This document shows positions 23,309 to 34,563 of a stretch of 64,000 nucleotides of DNA, in pieces. Origin of the DNA: Pyropia yezoensis (taxonomy: Eukaryota > Rhodophyta > Bangiophyceae > Bangiales > Bangiaceae); NCBI GenBank assembly GCA_009829735.1, contig CM020619.1, forward strand, positions 2,052,590 to 2,116,589. The letters are read 5' to 3'. Under the pieces are notes generated by a model. That model searched no databases. It saw nothing but the letters and a program-made list of their open reading frames with translations, and was not told where the DNA came from. Numbering within the stretch: position 1 is the stretch's first letter; each line of letters starts with the position of its first letter. A program made the translations under genes and the position numbers.

Positions 23309-23327
23309 TGGTGGAGCAGCAGGGGAC
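23309..23327 (+). promoter_or_regulatory. primer binding site of element B
   Basis: TGGTGGAGCAGCAGGGGAC, two bases after the LTR; identical to the PBS of element A. Confidence 0.75.
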
Positions 23328-23425
23328 AGAGGTAAACTTTACCTCCGGGTGCACCCGGGTGTAGGGGGCCCTCTGTCTCAGAGGAACGGTGGACTTGGAC
23401 CGTGTCATACGGATCGTTAGCCAAC

Positions 23426-25372
23426 ATGGCTAGCTCGGACCCCCCGTCGTCCGGGGAGTACACGGGTGACGCACGTACTTCAGTGCCTTTGAATACTGGT
23501 GAGACACAGGTGGGTTTACCTGGGGTCGCAGAGGGACTAGAGGTCCCTCAAGCCAGCAGGACTGGAAGTGCGGGCGGGCAACAGGCCACCCCGACTCAGT
23601 CGGGAGTTCACTCGGGTGACACTTCTGACGTGGGTGGGCCGAAGTCTGGCCACCGCGTGGTATACTCAACGGGAACGTCCCAAGGGGTGAGGACTGTCCC
23701 CGCGAGTTCCACTCGGGTTGGAGCCAACTTTGGCATGGAGCCATCGCCAACTAGGCTTTCGGAGGACGGCGGACCTCCGTTGGTCGGCGATGGGCTCGCG
23801 CCCATGCCCCCGGTTGAGACCCCTGAGGAACGTGGTTACCCCTCAGGTGGACTCCCGGAGGTGGACCGAGACTCAACTGGAGTCGTCAATCCACTCCTCG
23901 CGGAAACTGTCCGTCGGGAGGCGACCACTGTGTTGCGGCAGACTTTGCCGGACCTGGTGGTCACGATGACGAATACTATTCTGAATCAGATTGTGGCGAG
24001 TTTGCCAGATGGCCTTAATGTCCAGACCGGATTGGGGCCTTCGAGCCCGCAGGCGCAGGGGGTGCCCCCCCTGACACCTATCTCGGGTCGCCCTGAACAG
24101 GGGGCGACCCCTGTGACTCCCAACGAGGGAGCCACACCATACTCGGTGGGGCGTACGCCCTTCATGGGGGAGTTCCCCCCGACAACACCGGCGGCTACAC
24201 CAAGCGCGCCGCGCCGGACTACAGGCACTGTGGGTGAACTTACCCCAGTGCCACAGCGGCTGTTCCCTCAACGTGAGGTGCCGCCCAAGATCCAGGTAGC
24301 CAACCCGGTCTACCAGAGGATCTTTGACTGTGAGACCTACGCCCTCCACAACAAGTCGGTGGCGTATGGTCCTGACCAGGCCCGAGCCATGGGCCGTGCC
24401 AAGAAGAATGCACTTCACTCTTTTGGGCACAAAGCGGAGTGGGATGGAACTCCCCCCCTCCGTGTCTTTGAGTTCCTACGTCGTTTCACAAAAGCCTGTG
24501 ACGACAATGCCATAAGTGAAGGCATGGCTTTTTACATGCTACAGGAGTTTACGAAGGGAGACCTGCGGACAGAACTTATGTCCGTCATGCCCAGCTCCTC
24601 AAGTGGAGGCGCTGGGAAGGTGACGTCCTATTTGGAGCTCGTCAACTGGTTGTTGAGGGCCATGGTTGATGAAGCGGCGTTGGCTTCTCAAGTCGAGGAG
24701 TTTACGCAAGCCCATCAGGAAGAGGCGGAGGACGAGTTGTCCTTTGCGGAGCGAGTCCGTAAGCTCAACAATCTTTGTGGGTTTCTTCATCCACAAGCTG
24801 TGGTGAAGAGTCGGTTTGTGGAAGGACTCCACTGGTCAGTCCGGATGGAGACCCGGGAGCATAACACTGCCCGGGCGACCCTGGCCGAGTTGGCTAGGTT
24901 CGCCTACCGCAGAGGCGAGGCCTACCGCAAGTTGCGGGAAGAACAACGCCAGGAGCGTCAGGCCGAGTTGGCCAAGGAACGGGAAGAGGCGCGCCAGGCC
25001 AGAGAGTTGCGAGAGGCACGCCGAATCCGCAAGGAGAGGGTGGTAGCTGCCGTGGGAACTTCCCAAGGTACCTCGTCGTCTTCCCCAGTTGGGAAGACCC
25101 CTCCGGGAACTGATCATCGGTGTTGGAACTGCAACTCCGATGGTCACTGGGCATATGATTGCCCCAAGTTGAGTAAACGCATCCAACAGCTTGTTAGGAA
25201 TGCGAGTAAGAAGTCGGCTACGAACGAAGTGCGTTCACGCCGCGAGGGTGGGTCTCGACCAGTGGTGGCGGTCGCCACACCCTCGACGGAGGGGGCGGAC
25301 ACGTCGTCCTCGGACTCGTCGTCGTCCCCTTCGCCCTCAGATTCGGACGCCAAGTCGGCGGGAAACGAATGA
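23426..25372 (+). CDS. gag of element B
   Basis: 648 residues from the ATG at 23426. Order: ~290 residues rich in Thr, Pro and Gly; a capsid region (~residues 300-500) with FDCETYALHNKSVAYGP, MAFYMLQEFTKGDL and LSFAERVRKLNNLC; a charged Arg/Glu coiled-coil-like stretch (~500-545); one intact CCHC knuckle (C566, C569, H574, C579: CWNCNSDGHWAYDC); and a Ser/Asp-rich acidic tail. It ends at a TGA (25370) that overlaps the pol ATG. Pol is in the -1 frame and a slippery heptamer lies just before the stop, so Gag-Pol is probably made by frameshifting. It acts as the structural protein of the particle. Confidence 0.9.
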   Translation: MASSDPPSSGEYTGDARTSVPLNTGETQVGLPGVAEGLEVPQASRTGSAGGQQATPTQSGVHSGDTSDVGGPKSGHRVVYSTGTSQGVRTVPASSTRVGANFGMEPSPTRLSEDGGPPLVGDGLAPMPPVETPEERGYPSGGLPEVDRDSTGVVNPLLAETVRREATTVLRQTLPDLVVTMTNTILNQIVASLPDGLNVQTGLGPSSPQAQGVPPLTPISGRPEQGATPVTPNEGATPYSVGRTPFMGEFPPTTPAATPSAPRRTTGTVGELTPVPQRLFPQREVPPKIQVANPVYQRIFDCETYALHNKSVAYGPDQARAMGRAKKNALHSFGHKAEWDGTPPLRVFEFLRRFTKACDDNAISEGMAFYMLQEFTKGDLRTELMSVMPSSSSGGAGKVTSYLELVNWLLRAMVDEAALASQVEEFTQAHQEEAEDELSFAERVRKLNNLCGFLHPQAVVKSRFVEGLHWSVRMETREHNTARATLAELARFAYRRGEAYRKLREEQRQERQAELAKEREEARQARELREARRIRKERVVAAVGTSQGTSSSSPVGKTPPGTDHRCWNCNSDGHWAYDCPKLSKRIQQLVRNASKKSATNEVRSRREGGSRPVVAVATPSTEGADTSSSDSSSSPSPSDSDAKSAGNE

Positions 25373-25405
25373 CCGTTGGAGCTGGTCGTCCGAAGCTCAC
25401 AACGG
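25360..25405 (+). promoter_or_regulatory. -1 ribosomal frameshift signal of element B
   Basis: G GGA AAC at 25360-25366 sits in gag phase. A 6-nt spacer (gaatga, containing the gag stop) is followed by an 11-bp stem: 25373-25383 (CCGTTGGAGCT) pairs with 25394-25405 (AGCTCACAACGG) with a single bulged A, and a 10-nt loop. Loop bases ccga could pair with tcgg at 25411-25414 as a weak pseudoknot. Slip, spacer and stem match the known -1 frameshift architecture, and pol is open in the -1 frame. Not experimentally known here. Confidence 0.75.
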
Positions 25406-28400
25406 CAGCCTCGGCCAAGTGGGCCAAGAGGACGAATCAACCGTGTCGGATACTGCGGCGACCTAAGGGAGTCCGCCCACCTCGGGTGGGACTTCCCAAG
25501 AACGTAAACCCACGTCGGGTCATCGCGGTGCTGACGGGTGAGAATTTCCAGGTGGCTGGACGGGTGCAACTTGCCCCCGGCCGCGCCTGTTGTGTCCGTA
25601 TCGTACTTGATACCGGGTCAGGAGCCTCCTTGATACGCAAGTCGCTATTACCAAAGGGGATGAGGCTCCAACGCTGGAAGTCTAAAGCTGACCATCTGAT
25701 CGATATCAATGGTGGGGTACTTCCCATCGTTGGTGCCGTGACCCTACCAACTCGGTTGGGGACCCATGAGGTCGACGTGACCTATGGAGTAGTTGAGAAT
25801 ATATCGGTACCCCTGCTTCTGGGTACCCCTTATGTCGTAACACAAGTGCCTTTGATTTGTGGCCCTGAGTACTGGGTCAAGTTGATGAATGGGGAGACTA
25901 TCCCCATCCTGGGTAAGGGAAAGTCTGTGGCTCCTGTGACAGTTTCACAGTCGAAGCCTGTTTGTTCTGTGAGGGAAGGGTTTACTGCTACTCTGCGTTT
26001 AGCCCGTAAAGTCATGTTGCCCCCCAACTCGGTGGCGCACGTGGATGTTGTAACTGATTATGCGGGGAACGGGTTGGTGCACCCTAACCCCCGTCTTGCT
26101 CGCAAGCACCAAGTGCATGTTGCCCTTGGCACGATGGACTCCAAAGCCGGAGTCCCGTGGAGGATCCAGGTGATGAACCTGAGCTCGTCGCCCAAGTTCT
26201 TCAAGTCGGGGGCCAAGTTCGGCTATATCGACCAACACGAGGGACCGGTAGTAGCGGTCACCCTCAGCGCGGGCGCAAGTAGCGACCCGAAGTCCGGAAA
26301 GGAGAAGCATCAAGCCAAGTCGGCCGCCTCTCCTCGGCCCCAGGTAAACATGGAGGGTGTTCCACCCAGGTTGAGGGCTCAAGTTGAACGCCTCTTGGAC
26401 CAATATCACAAGTTGTGGGATGGTCAATTGGGACTCATGAGAGCTACCCAACACCGGATCGAGTTGAAACCCGGTGCGCCCCCTATACGCCAACAACCGT
26501 ATAGGGGGGGACCCCGTTCAAGGGCCCTCGTTAAGGAGCAAGTTGCTCGCATGGAGGCCCTCGATGTGATCGAGGCCAGCAACGCCGAGTGGGCGAGTCC
26601 GGTGGTGATCGTCCCCAAAGTTGATGGGACCCCCCGGTTCTGTATCGACTACCGTAAGCTCAACGAGAGCACGGTGAAGGATAGTTATCCCCTACCTCGG
26701 ATGGATGACTGTCTGGACTCTCTGGGGGAGGCAAACGTGTTCTCTACCCTGGACTGTAACGCGGGGTACTGGCAAATTCCCATTGCCCCGGAGGACAGGC
26801 ATAAAACTACCTTTACCTGTCACTGTGGTACCTACCAGTGCAAGCGTCTACCGTTTGGCCTGTGTAACGCGCCGGCAACTTTCCAGCGCGCTATGGACAT
26901 GATTCTGGCCGGAGTACGGTGGCAGATCTGTCTCGTGTACCTAGACGATATCATTGTGTTCTCCCGAAGTCCGGAGGAACACATTGGCCATCTTGGCCAG
27001 GTGTTCAAGCTACTTGCTGACGCCGGAGTGTCACTGAAGGCGAGTAAGTGCCACCTCTTCACTCAAGAGGTGGAGTACTTGGGACATGTTGTCCGTCCGG
27101 GGCGTCTCAGTGTCAACGAGAAAAACTTGAGGGCCATCCGCGAGGCTCAGTACCCCCGGACCCAGACCCAGATGAGGAGCTTCCTCGGGATGTGTAACGT
27201 GTACCGACGTTTCACTAAGGGCTTCGCCAAAGTGGCGAAGCCGTTGAATGAGTTAGTGAGCTCAACGCTACCGAAGAACCTGCCTCCCCCAAGTCGGGTG
27301 GAGCAGGAATCCTTTGAGACTCTTCGGGACCTTCTGCTGAAGCCCCCTATCCTGGCTATTCCCAGGTTGGGAGGCCACTACATCCTGGATGTGGACGCTA
27401 GCTACGACCAACTTGGTTGTGTGTTGCTTCAGCAACAGCCGGACAAGGAGTACTTGCCGGTGGGATACTTCAGCAAGGGGCTAAACTCGGCCGAGAAGAA
27501 CTACGGAGTCACCGAGTTGGAAGGACTCGCAGTGGTATGGGCGGTGACGTCACTTCGTCACTACCTAGAGGGTGAGAAGTTCCTCATCCGCTTTGACCAC
27601 CGCGCGTTGCAGTTCATCTTCAAGACGGACTGTACGAACACTCGTCTCAACCGGTGGAGGGTGCGACTTGCACCCTTCAACTTTGATATTGAGTACCGAC
27701 CTGGCAGGCAACATGCCCTTGCCGACGGCCTCTCTCGGGTACCTACCGAGGGACTGGACACCACCCCAGTCGATGAGGACATCCCCATCGTGGGGGTAGT
27801 CACGCGCTCGGGTCAGGCGTTGAATCCCGAGGCGCCAGGGAACAAGAAGTACTTGCCCCTGTCCCTGGACGAAGTAGTGAAGGCCCAGGCCGAGGATCCC
27901 TTCTGCAAGTCGCAGAGGGATACCCTGGATACAGTGGCGGAGACGCGGTTCTTCCTGGGAGACGATGGCCTCCTCATGAGGAGGGGGGTATTCCAGGGGA
28001 CCGAACAACTTGTCGTCCCCGCATCCCTCAAGGACAGTATCCTTGAGAGGGAGCATAACGCTCCCACGGGTGGACACCTGGGGTCTAGTAAACTGTACCA
28101 GACCCTGAGGACCAGGTACTACTGGCCGTCCATGGTGGTGGACATCTACAGTTGGGTGGCTGCCTGCACAAGTTGTGCACAGAACCGTCTGATGGAACGG
28201 CGGCCTACTACGGCTATGCTATTGTTCCCGGCCAAGGAGCCCTTCGCCGCGTTGGCGATGGACATCCTTGGGCCACTGCCAGTGACCGAGGAGGGCAACC
28301 AGTACCTCCTGGTCATCTGTGACCGCTTCACGAAACTTACGCGAGCGATCCCACTGGCAGAGATCACGGCCATGTCGGTCGTGTCAGCCTTCCTAGATCA

Positions 28401-29350
28401 CTGGGTTGCCGCGTATGGCATTCCGGATAGTACACTATCGGACAATGGACCGCAATTTGCGTCTGTACTGTTTCAAGGAGTGCTGGATATGTTGGGGGTT
28501 AAGGCAAACTATGCCACCCCCTACCACCCACAAACTAATGGGCAGGTGGAGCGCTTCAACAAAACTATTGTTAGGCAGCTGCGCCATTATGTGAGTGAGC
28601 ACGTGAAGACGTGGGACCAATACATTTCTATTCTGACCACTGCCTACAATTCGCAGGTTCACTCATCTACCGGGGAAGTACCCCTCGCTTTTGTGACCCC
28701 CCGTCGCGTGCGGTCTATTGCCGTGCGGCGGCCGCTCCCAACTAGGGAGGATGGTGGCAGTACGCCCACTCCTACTGAGAGTAAGGCGGAGTTCGCTGCT
28801 AGGCTTGAAAACCTCATCCCTAAAGTCAGGGCTGAGATGGACAAAGCACAAAAGCGCTACAAGCGTACCTTTGACAAAAAGGTGCGCAACGCCAAGCATG
28901 TCCCGAGCAGGGTGACTGGGTATTGGTCCACTCACACACCCCAACTGGGGTAAGTTGGTGTTCCAGACGAAGGGGCCGTACCAGGTCCTTCGTACTGATG
29001 GGCGGCGCTTCACCATCGAAAGTGACGATGGGGTCCGCACAGTGAACGGACAGGACGTGGTCAAAGTTGCACCACCGCCTGCAGGCGACCCAGCTTGGGC
29101 GCGTGCTTTGAAAACGTGGCGCCTGCCCTCGCTGCCTGCAGCCAAACAGGGCCCGCAGGAGTACGTGTTCGACAAGTTCATCGACCACGGCTGGGATGAG
29201 GATACTGACCGCCTCATGTTGAGGGTGCGTTGGTTTGGCTACAAAGCCAAGGATGATACGTGGGAGTATGTGGAGGACCTTCCTGCTGAGAAGGTCCGGG
29301 CGTACTGTGCCCGGAACGAGATAGACCCTAACAGCCCTCCCTCAACGTGA
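25369..29350 (+). CDS. pol of element B, left assembly copy
   Basis: Reads from the slippery site (or ATG 25369) through a retropepsin (DTGSGAS, residues 81-87), RT (FCIDYRKLN, YLDD at 524-527), RNase H (DVDASYDQLG, ~675), zinc-binding HH-CC and integrase core (MDILGPLP, LSDNGPQF, NGQVERFN), and a chromodomain after 29160 (VRWFGYKAKDDTWEYVED). Two single-base losses near 28904 and 28950 break the frame before the chromodomain; the right-hand copy has the extra bases there and reads through, so these are probably assembly errors. The corrected protein is about 1,327 aa from the ATG. RT copies the RNA, integrase inserts the DNA, and chromodomains direct integration to modified chromatin. Confidence 0.88.
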
Positions 29351-29929
29351 GGGAAGGCCGAGCAACAGTGCCAAGAGAGTGCTTCAAGTCGAAGTGGTAC
29401 GCAGAGTGGCTTTAAACTACAGCCCTAACCCTCACACTCTCACAACAAAGGCAGCTGCCAACTAGGCACGCATGCTAGACTCTCCCACTCCACGGCCCTC
29501 GCCCTCACGTGGAGGCGAGCGGCGAGACCCACGCCGATAACGGTCTCCACTCGTTGGAAGGGGCGGCGGCTCCAAGTCGGAACCGTCGCGCCCCTCACGG
29601 TCGCGGCAAGTGGCGCCGACCGTGGCTACTCTTCTGCCTGGTCTTGCGCGCAAGTTTGCGACGCAGACGCTGGACAGACTCCGTCTCCGATGGGGTAGAG
29701 GACTCCGAGACGGAGTAGGACAACTCGTCTTCCGACACGGAGGGAGAGCGCCGCGAGTGACGGCGACGACGGCGAGGAGGCGAGTATGCCCGGCTCGCAC
29801 GACGCTTGCCACGCCCAAATGGGGTTGGCTGGGGCATAATAGCCCCAATGCGAGCCAACTCGGCCGTCATAAACTCCGCCACCGACTCGCAACTCGCGGT
29901 CGCCACTGCAGTACGAACGCGCTCCTCAA
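25798..29929 (+). repeat. left member of a 4.13-kb assembly duplication
   Basis: Matches 30430-34563 base for base except four single-base indels that I could find (near 25850, 28904, 28950 and 29607 in this copy). It ends abruptly at the N gap. Confidence 0.9.
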
Positions 29930-30429
29930 NNNNNNNNNNNNNNNNNNNNNNNNNNNNNNNNNNNNNNNNNNNNNNNNNNNNNNNNNNNNNNNNNNNNNNN
30001 NNNNNNNNNNNNNNNNNNNNNNNNNNNNNNNNNNNNNNNNNNNNNNNNNNNNNNNNNNNNNNNNNNNNNNNNNNNNNNNNNNNNNNNNNNNNNNNNNNNN
30101 NNNNNNNNNNNNNNNNNNNNNNNNNNNNNNNNNNNNNNNNNNNNNNNNNNNNNNNNNNNNNNNNNNNNNNNNNNNNNNNNNNNNNNNNNNNNNNNNNNNN
30201 NNNNNNNNNNNNNNNNNNNNNNNNNNNNNNNNNNNNNNNNNNNNNNNNNNNNNNNNNNNNNNNNNNNNNNNNNNNNNNNNNNNNNNNNNNNNNNNNNNNN
30301 NNNNNNNNNNNNNNNNNNNNNNNNNNNNNNNNNNNNNNNNNNNNNNNNNNNNNNNNNNNNNNNNNNNNNNNNNNNNNNNNNNNNNNNNNNNNNNNNNNNN
30401 NNNNNNNNNNNNNNNNNNNNNNNNNNNNN
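29930..30429. other. assembly gap, exactly 500 N
   Basis: A round-number placeholder. Frames that appear to cross it have no meaning. Confidence 1.
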
Positions 30430-33400
30430 AATATATCGGTACCCCTGCTTCTGGGTACCCCTTATGTCGTAACACAAGTGCCCTTTGATTTGTGGCCCTG
30501 AGTACTGGGTCAAGTTGATGAATGGGGAGACTATCCCCATCCTGGGTAAGGGAAAGTCTGTGGCTCCTGTGACAGTTTCACAGTCGAAGCCTGTTTGTTC
30601 TGTGAGGGAAGGGTTTACTGCTACTCTGCGTTTAGCCCGTAAAGTCATGTTGCCCCCCAACTCGGTGGCGCACGTGGATGTTGTAACTGATTATGCGGGG
30701 AACGGGTTGGTGCACCCTAACCCCCGTCTTGCTCGCAAGCACCAAGTGCATGTTGCCCTTGGCACGATGGACTCCAAAGCCGGAGTCCCGTGGAGGATCC
30801 AGGTGATGAACCTGAGCTCGTCGCCCAAGTTCTTCAAGTCGGGGGCCAAGTTCGGCTATATCGACCAACACGAGGGACCGGTAGTAGCGGTCACCCTCAG
30901 CGCGGGCGCAAGTAGCGACCCGAAGTCCGGAAAGGAGAAGCATCAAGCCAAGTCGGCCGCCTCTCCTCGGCCCCAGGTAAACATGGAGGGTGTTCCACCC
31001 AGGTTGAGGGCTCAAGTTGAACGCCTCTTGGACCAATATCACAAGTTGTGGGATGGTCAATTGGGACTCATGAGAGCTACCCAACACCGGATCGAGTTGA
31101 AACCCGGTGCGCCCCCTATACGCCAACAACCGTATAGGGGGGGACCCCGTTCAAGGGCCCTCGTTAAGGAGCAAGTTGCTCGCATGGAGGCCCTCGATGT
31201 GATCGAGGCCAGCAACGCCGAGTGGGCGAGTCCGGTGGTGATCGTCCCCAAAGTTGATGGGACCCCCCGGTTCTGTATCGACTACCGTAAGCTCAACGAG
31301 AGCACGGTGAAGGATAGTTATCCCCTACCTCGGATGGATGACTGTCTGGACTCTCTGGGGGAGGCAAACGTGTTCTCTACCCTGGACTGTAACGCGGGGT
31401 ACTGGCAAATTCCCATTGCCCCGGAGGACAGGCATAAAACTACCTTTACCTGTCACTGTGGTACCTACCAGTGCAAGCGTCTACCGTTTGGCCTGTGTAA
31501 CGCGCCGGCAACTTTCCAGCGCGCTATGGACATGATTCTGGCCGGAGTACGGTGGCAGATCTGTCTCGTGTACCTAGACGATATCATTGTGTTCTCCCGA
31601 AGTCCGGAGGAACACATTGGCCATCTTGGCCAGGTGTTCAAGCTACTTGCTGACGCCGGAGTGTCACTGAAGGCGAGTAAGTGCCACCTCTTCACTCAAG
31701 AGGTGGAGTACTTGGGACATGTTGTCCGTCCGGGGCGTCTCAGTGTCAACGAGAAAAACTTGAGGGCCATCCGCGAGGCTCAGTACCCCCGGACCCAGAC
31801 CCAGATGAGGAGCTTCCTCGGGATGTGTAACGTGTACCGACGTTTCACTAAGGGCTTCGCCAAAGTGGCGAAGCCGTTGAATGAGTTAGTGAGCTCAACG
31901 CTACCGAAGAACCTGCCTCCCCCAAGTCGGGTGGAGCAGGAATCCTTTGAGACTCTTCGGGACCTTCTGCTGAAGCCCCCTATCCTGGCTATTCCCAGGT
32001 TGGGAGGCCACTACATCCTGGATGTGGACGCTAGCTACGACCAACTTGGTTGTGTGTTGCTTCAGCAACAGCCGGACAAGGAGTACTTGCCGGTGGGATA
32101 CTTCAGCAAGGGGCTAAACTCGGCCGAGAAGAACTACGGAGTCACCGAGTTGGAAGGACTCGCAGTGGTATGGGCGGTGACGTCACTTCGTCACTACCTA
32201 GAGGGTGAGAAGTTCCTCATCCGCTTTGACCACCGCGCGTTGCAGTTCATCTTCAAGACGGACTGTACGAACACTCGTCTCAACCGGTGGAGGGTGCGAC
32301 TTGCACCCTTCAACTTTGATATTGAGTACCGACCTGGCAGGCAACATGCCCTTGCCGACGGCCTCTCTCGGGTACCTACCGAGGGACTGGACACCACCCC
32401 AGTCGATGAGGACATCCCCATCGTGGGGGTAGTCACGCGCTCGGGTCAGGCGTTGAATCCCGAGGCGCCAGGGAACAAGAAGTACTTGCCCCTGTCCCTG
32501 GACGAAGTAGTGAAGGCCCAGGCCGAGGATCCCTTCTGCAAGTCGCAGAGGGATACCCTGGATACAGTGGCGGAGACGCGGTTCTTCCTGGGAGACGATG
32601 GCCTCCTCATGAGGAGGGGGGTATTCCAGGGGACCGAACAACTTGTCGTCCCCGCATCCCTCAAGGACAGTATCCTTGAGAGGGAGCATAACGCTCCCAC
32701 GGGTGGACACCTGGGGTCTAGTAAACTGTACCAGACCCTGAGGACCAGGTACTACTGGCCGTCCATGGTGGTGGACATCTACAGTTGGGTGGCTGCCTGC
32801 ACAAGTTGTGCACAGAACCGTCTGATGGAACGGCGGCCTACTACGGCTATGCTATTGTTCCCGGCCAAGGAGCCCTTCGCCGCGTTGGCGATGGACATCC
32901 TTGGGCCACTGCCAGTGACCGAGGAGGGCAACCAGTACCTCCTGGTCATCTGTGACCGCTTCACGAAACTTACGCGAGCGATCCCACTGGCAGAGATCAC
33001 GGCCATGTCGGTCGTGTCAGCCTTCCTAGATCACTGGGTTGCCGCGTATGGCATTCCGGATAGTACACTATCGGACAATGGACCGCAATTTGCGTCTGTA
33101 CTGTTTCAAGGAGTGCTGGATATGTTGGGGGTTAAGGCAAACTATGCCACCCCCTACCACCCACAAACTAATGGGCAGGTGGAGCGCTTCAACAAAACTA
33201 TTGTTAGGCAGCTGCGCCATTATGTGAGTGAGCACGTGAAGACGTGGGACCAATACATTTCTATTCTGACCACTGCCTACAATTCGCAGGTTCACTCATC
33301 TACCGGGGAAGTACCCCTCGCTTTTGTGACCCCCCGTCGCGTGCGGTCTATTGCCGTGCGGCGGCCGCTCCCAACTAGGGAGGATGGTGGCAGTACGCCC

Positions 33401-33985
33401 ACTCCTACTGAGAGTAAGGCGGAGTTCGCTGCTAGGCTTGAAAACCTCATCCCTAAAGTCAGGGCTGAGATGGACAAAGCACAAAAGCGCTACAAGCGTA
33501 CCTTTGACAAAAAGGTGCGCAACGCCAAGCATGTCCCCGAGCAGGGTGACTGGGTATTGGTCCACTCACACACCCCAACTGGGGGTAAGTTGGTGTTCCA
33601 GACGAAGGGGCCGTACCAGGTCCTTCGTACTGATGGGCGGCGCTTCACCATCGAAAGTGACGATGGGGTCCGCACAGTGAACGGACAGGACGTGGTCAAA
33701 GTTGCACCACCGCCTGCAGGCGACCCAGCTTGGGCGCGTGCTTTGAAAACGTGGCGCCTGCCCTCGCTGCCTGCAGCCAAACAGGGCCCGCAGGAGTACG
33801 TGTTCGACAAGTTCATCGACCACGGCTGGGATGAGGATACTGACCGCCTCATGTTGAGGGTGCGTTGGTTTGGCTACAAAGCCAAGGATGATACGTGGGA
33901 GTATGTGGAGGACCTTCCTGCTGAGAAGGTCCGGGCGTACTGTGCCCGGAACGAGATAGACCCTAACAGCCCTCCCTCAACGTGA
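30430..33985 (+). CDS. pol of element B, right assembly copy (5' truncated)
   Basis: Starts at the gap inside the protease region. One extra C near 30482 shifts the first codons, so the continuous frame begins at 30485; from there RT, RNase H, integrase and chromodomain read through to the stop at 33983-33985 without a break. The protein is the same as the left copy apart from the indels. It supplies the correct join between integrase and chromodomain that the left copy lacks. Confidence 0.88.
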
Positions 33986-34563
33986 GGGAAGGCCGAGCAA
34001 CAGTGCCAAGAGAGTGCTTCAAGTCGAAGTGGTACGCAGAGTGGCTTTAAACTACAGCCCTAACCCTCACACTCTCACAACAAAGGCAGCTGCCAACTAG
34101 GCACGCATGCTAGACTCTCCCACTCCACGGCCCTCGCCCTCACGTGGAGGCGAGCGGCGAGACCCACGCCGATAACGGTCTCCACTCGTTGGAAGGGGCG
34201 GCGGCTCCAAGTCGGAACCGTCGCGCCCCTCACGGTCGCGCAAGTGGCGCCGACCGTGGCTACTCTTCTGCCTGGTCTTGCGCGCAAGTTTGCGACGCAG
34301 ACGCTGGACAGACTCCGTCTCCGATGGGGTAGAGGACTCCGAGACGGAGTAGGACAACTCGTCTTCCGACACGGAGGGAGAGCGCCGCGAGTGACGGCGA
34401 CGACGGCGAGGAGGCGAGTATGCCCGGCTCGCACGACGCTTGCCACGCCCAAATGGGGTTGGCTGGGGCATAATAGCCCCAATGCGAGCCAACTCGGCCG
34501 TCATAAACTCCGCCACCGACTCGCAACTCGCGGTCGCCACTGCAGTACGAACGCGCTCCTCAA
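30430..34563 (+). repeat. right member of the assembly duplication
   Basis: Same sequence as 25798-29929. Beyond 34563 the element continues uniquely to its 3' LTR. Confidence 0.9.

Noticed and set aside
29610-30660. Frames spanning the N gap
   Set aside because: They translate placeholder bases.
25798-34563. Genuine tandem duplication of pol in element B
   Set aside because: Near-perfect identity, exact 500-N spacer and complementary indels favour an unmerged contig overlap.
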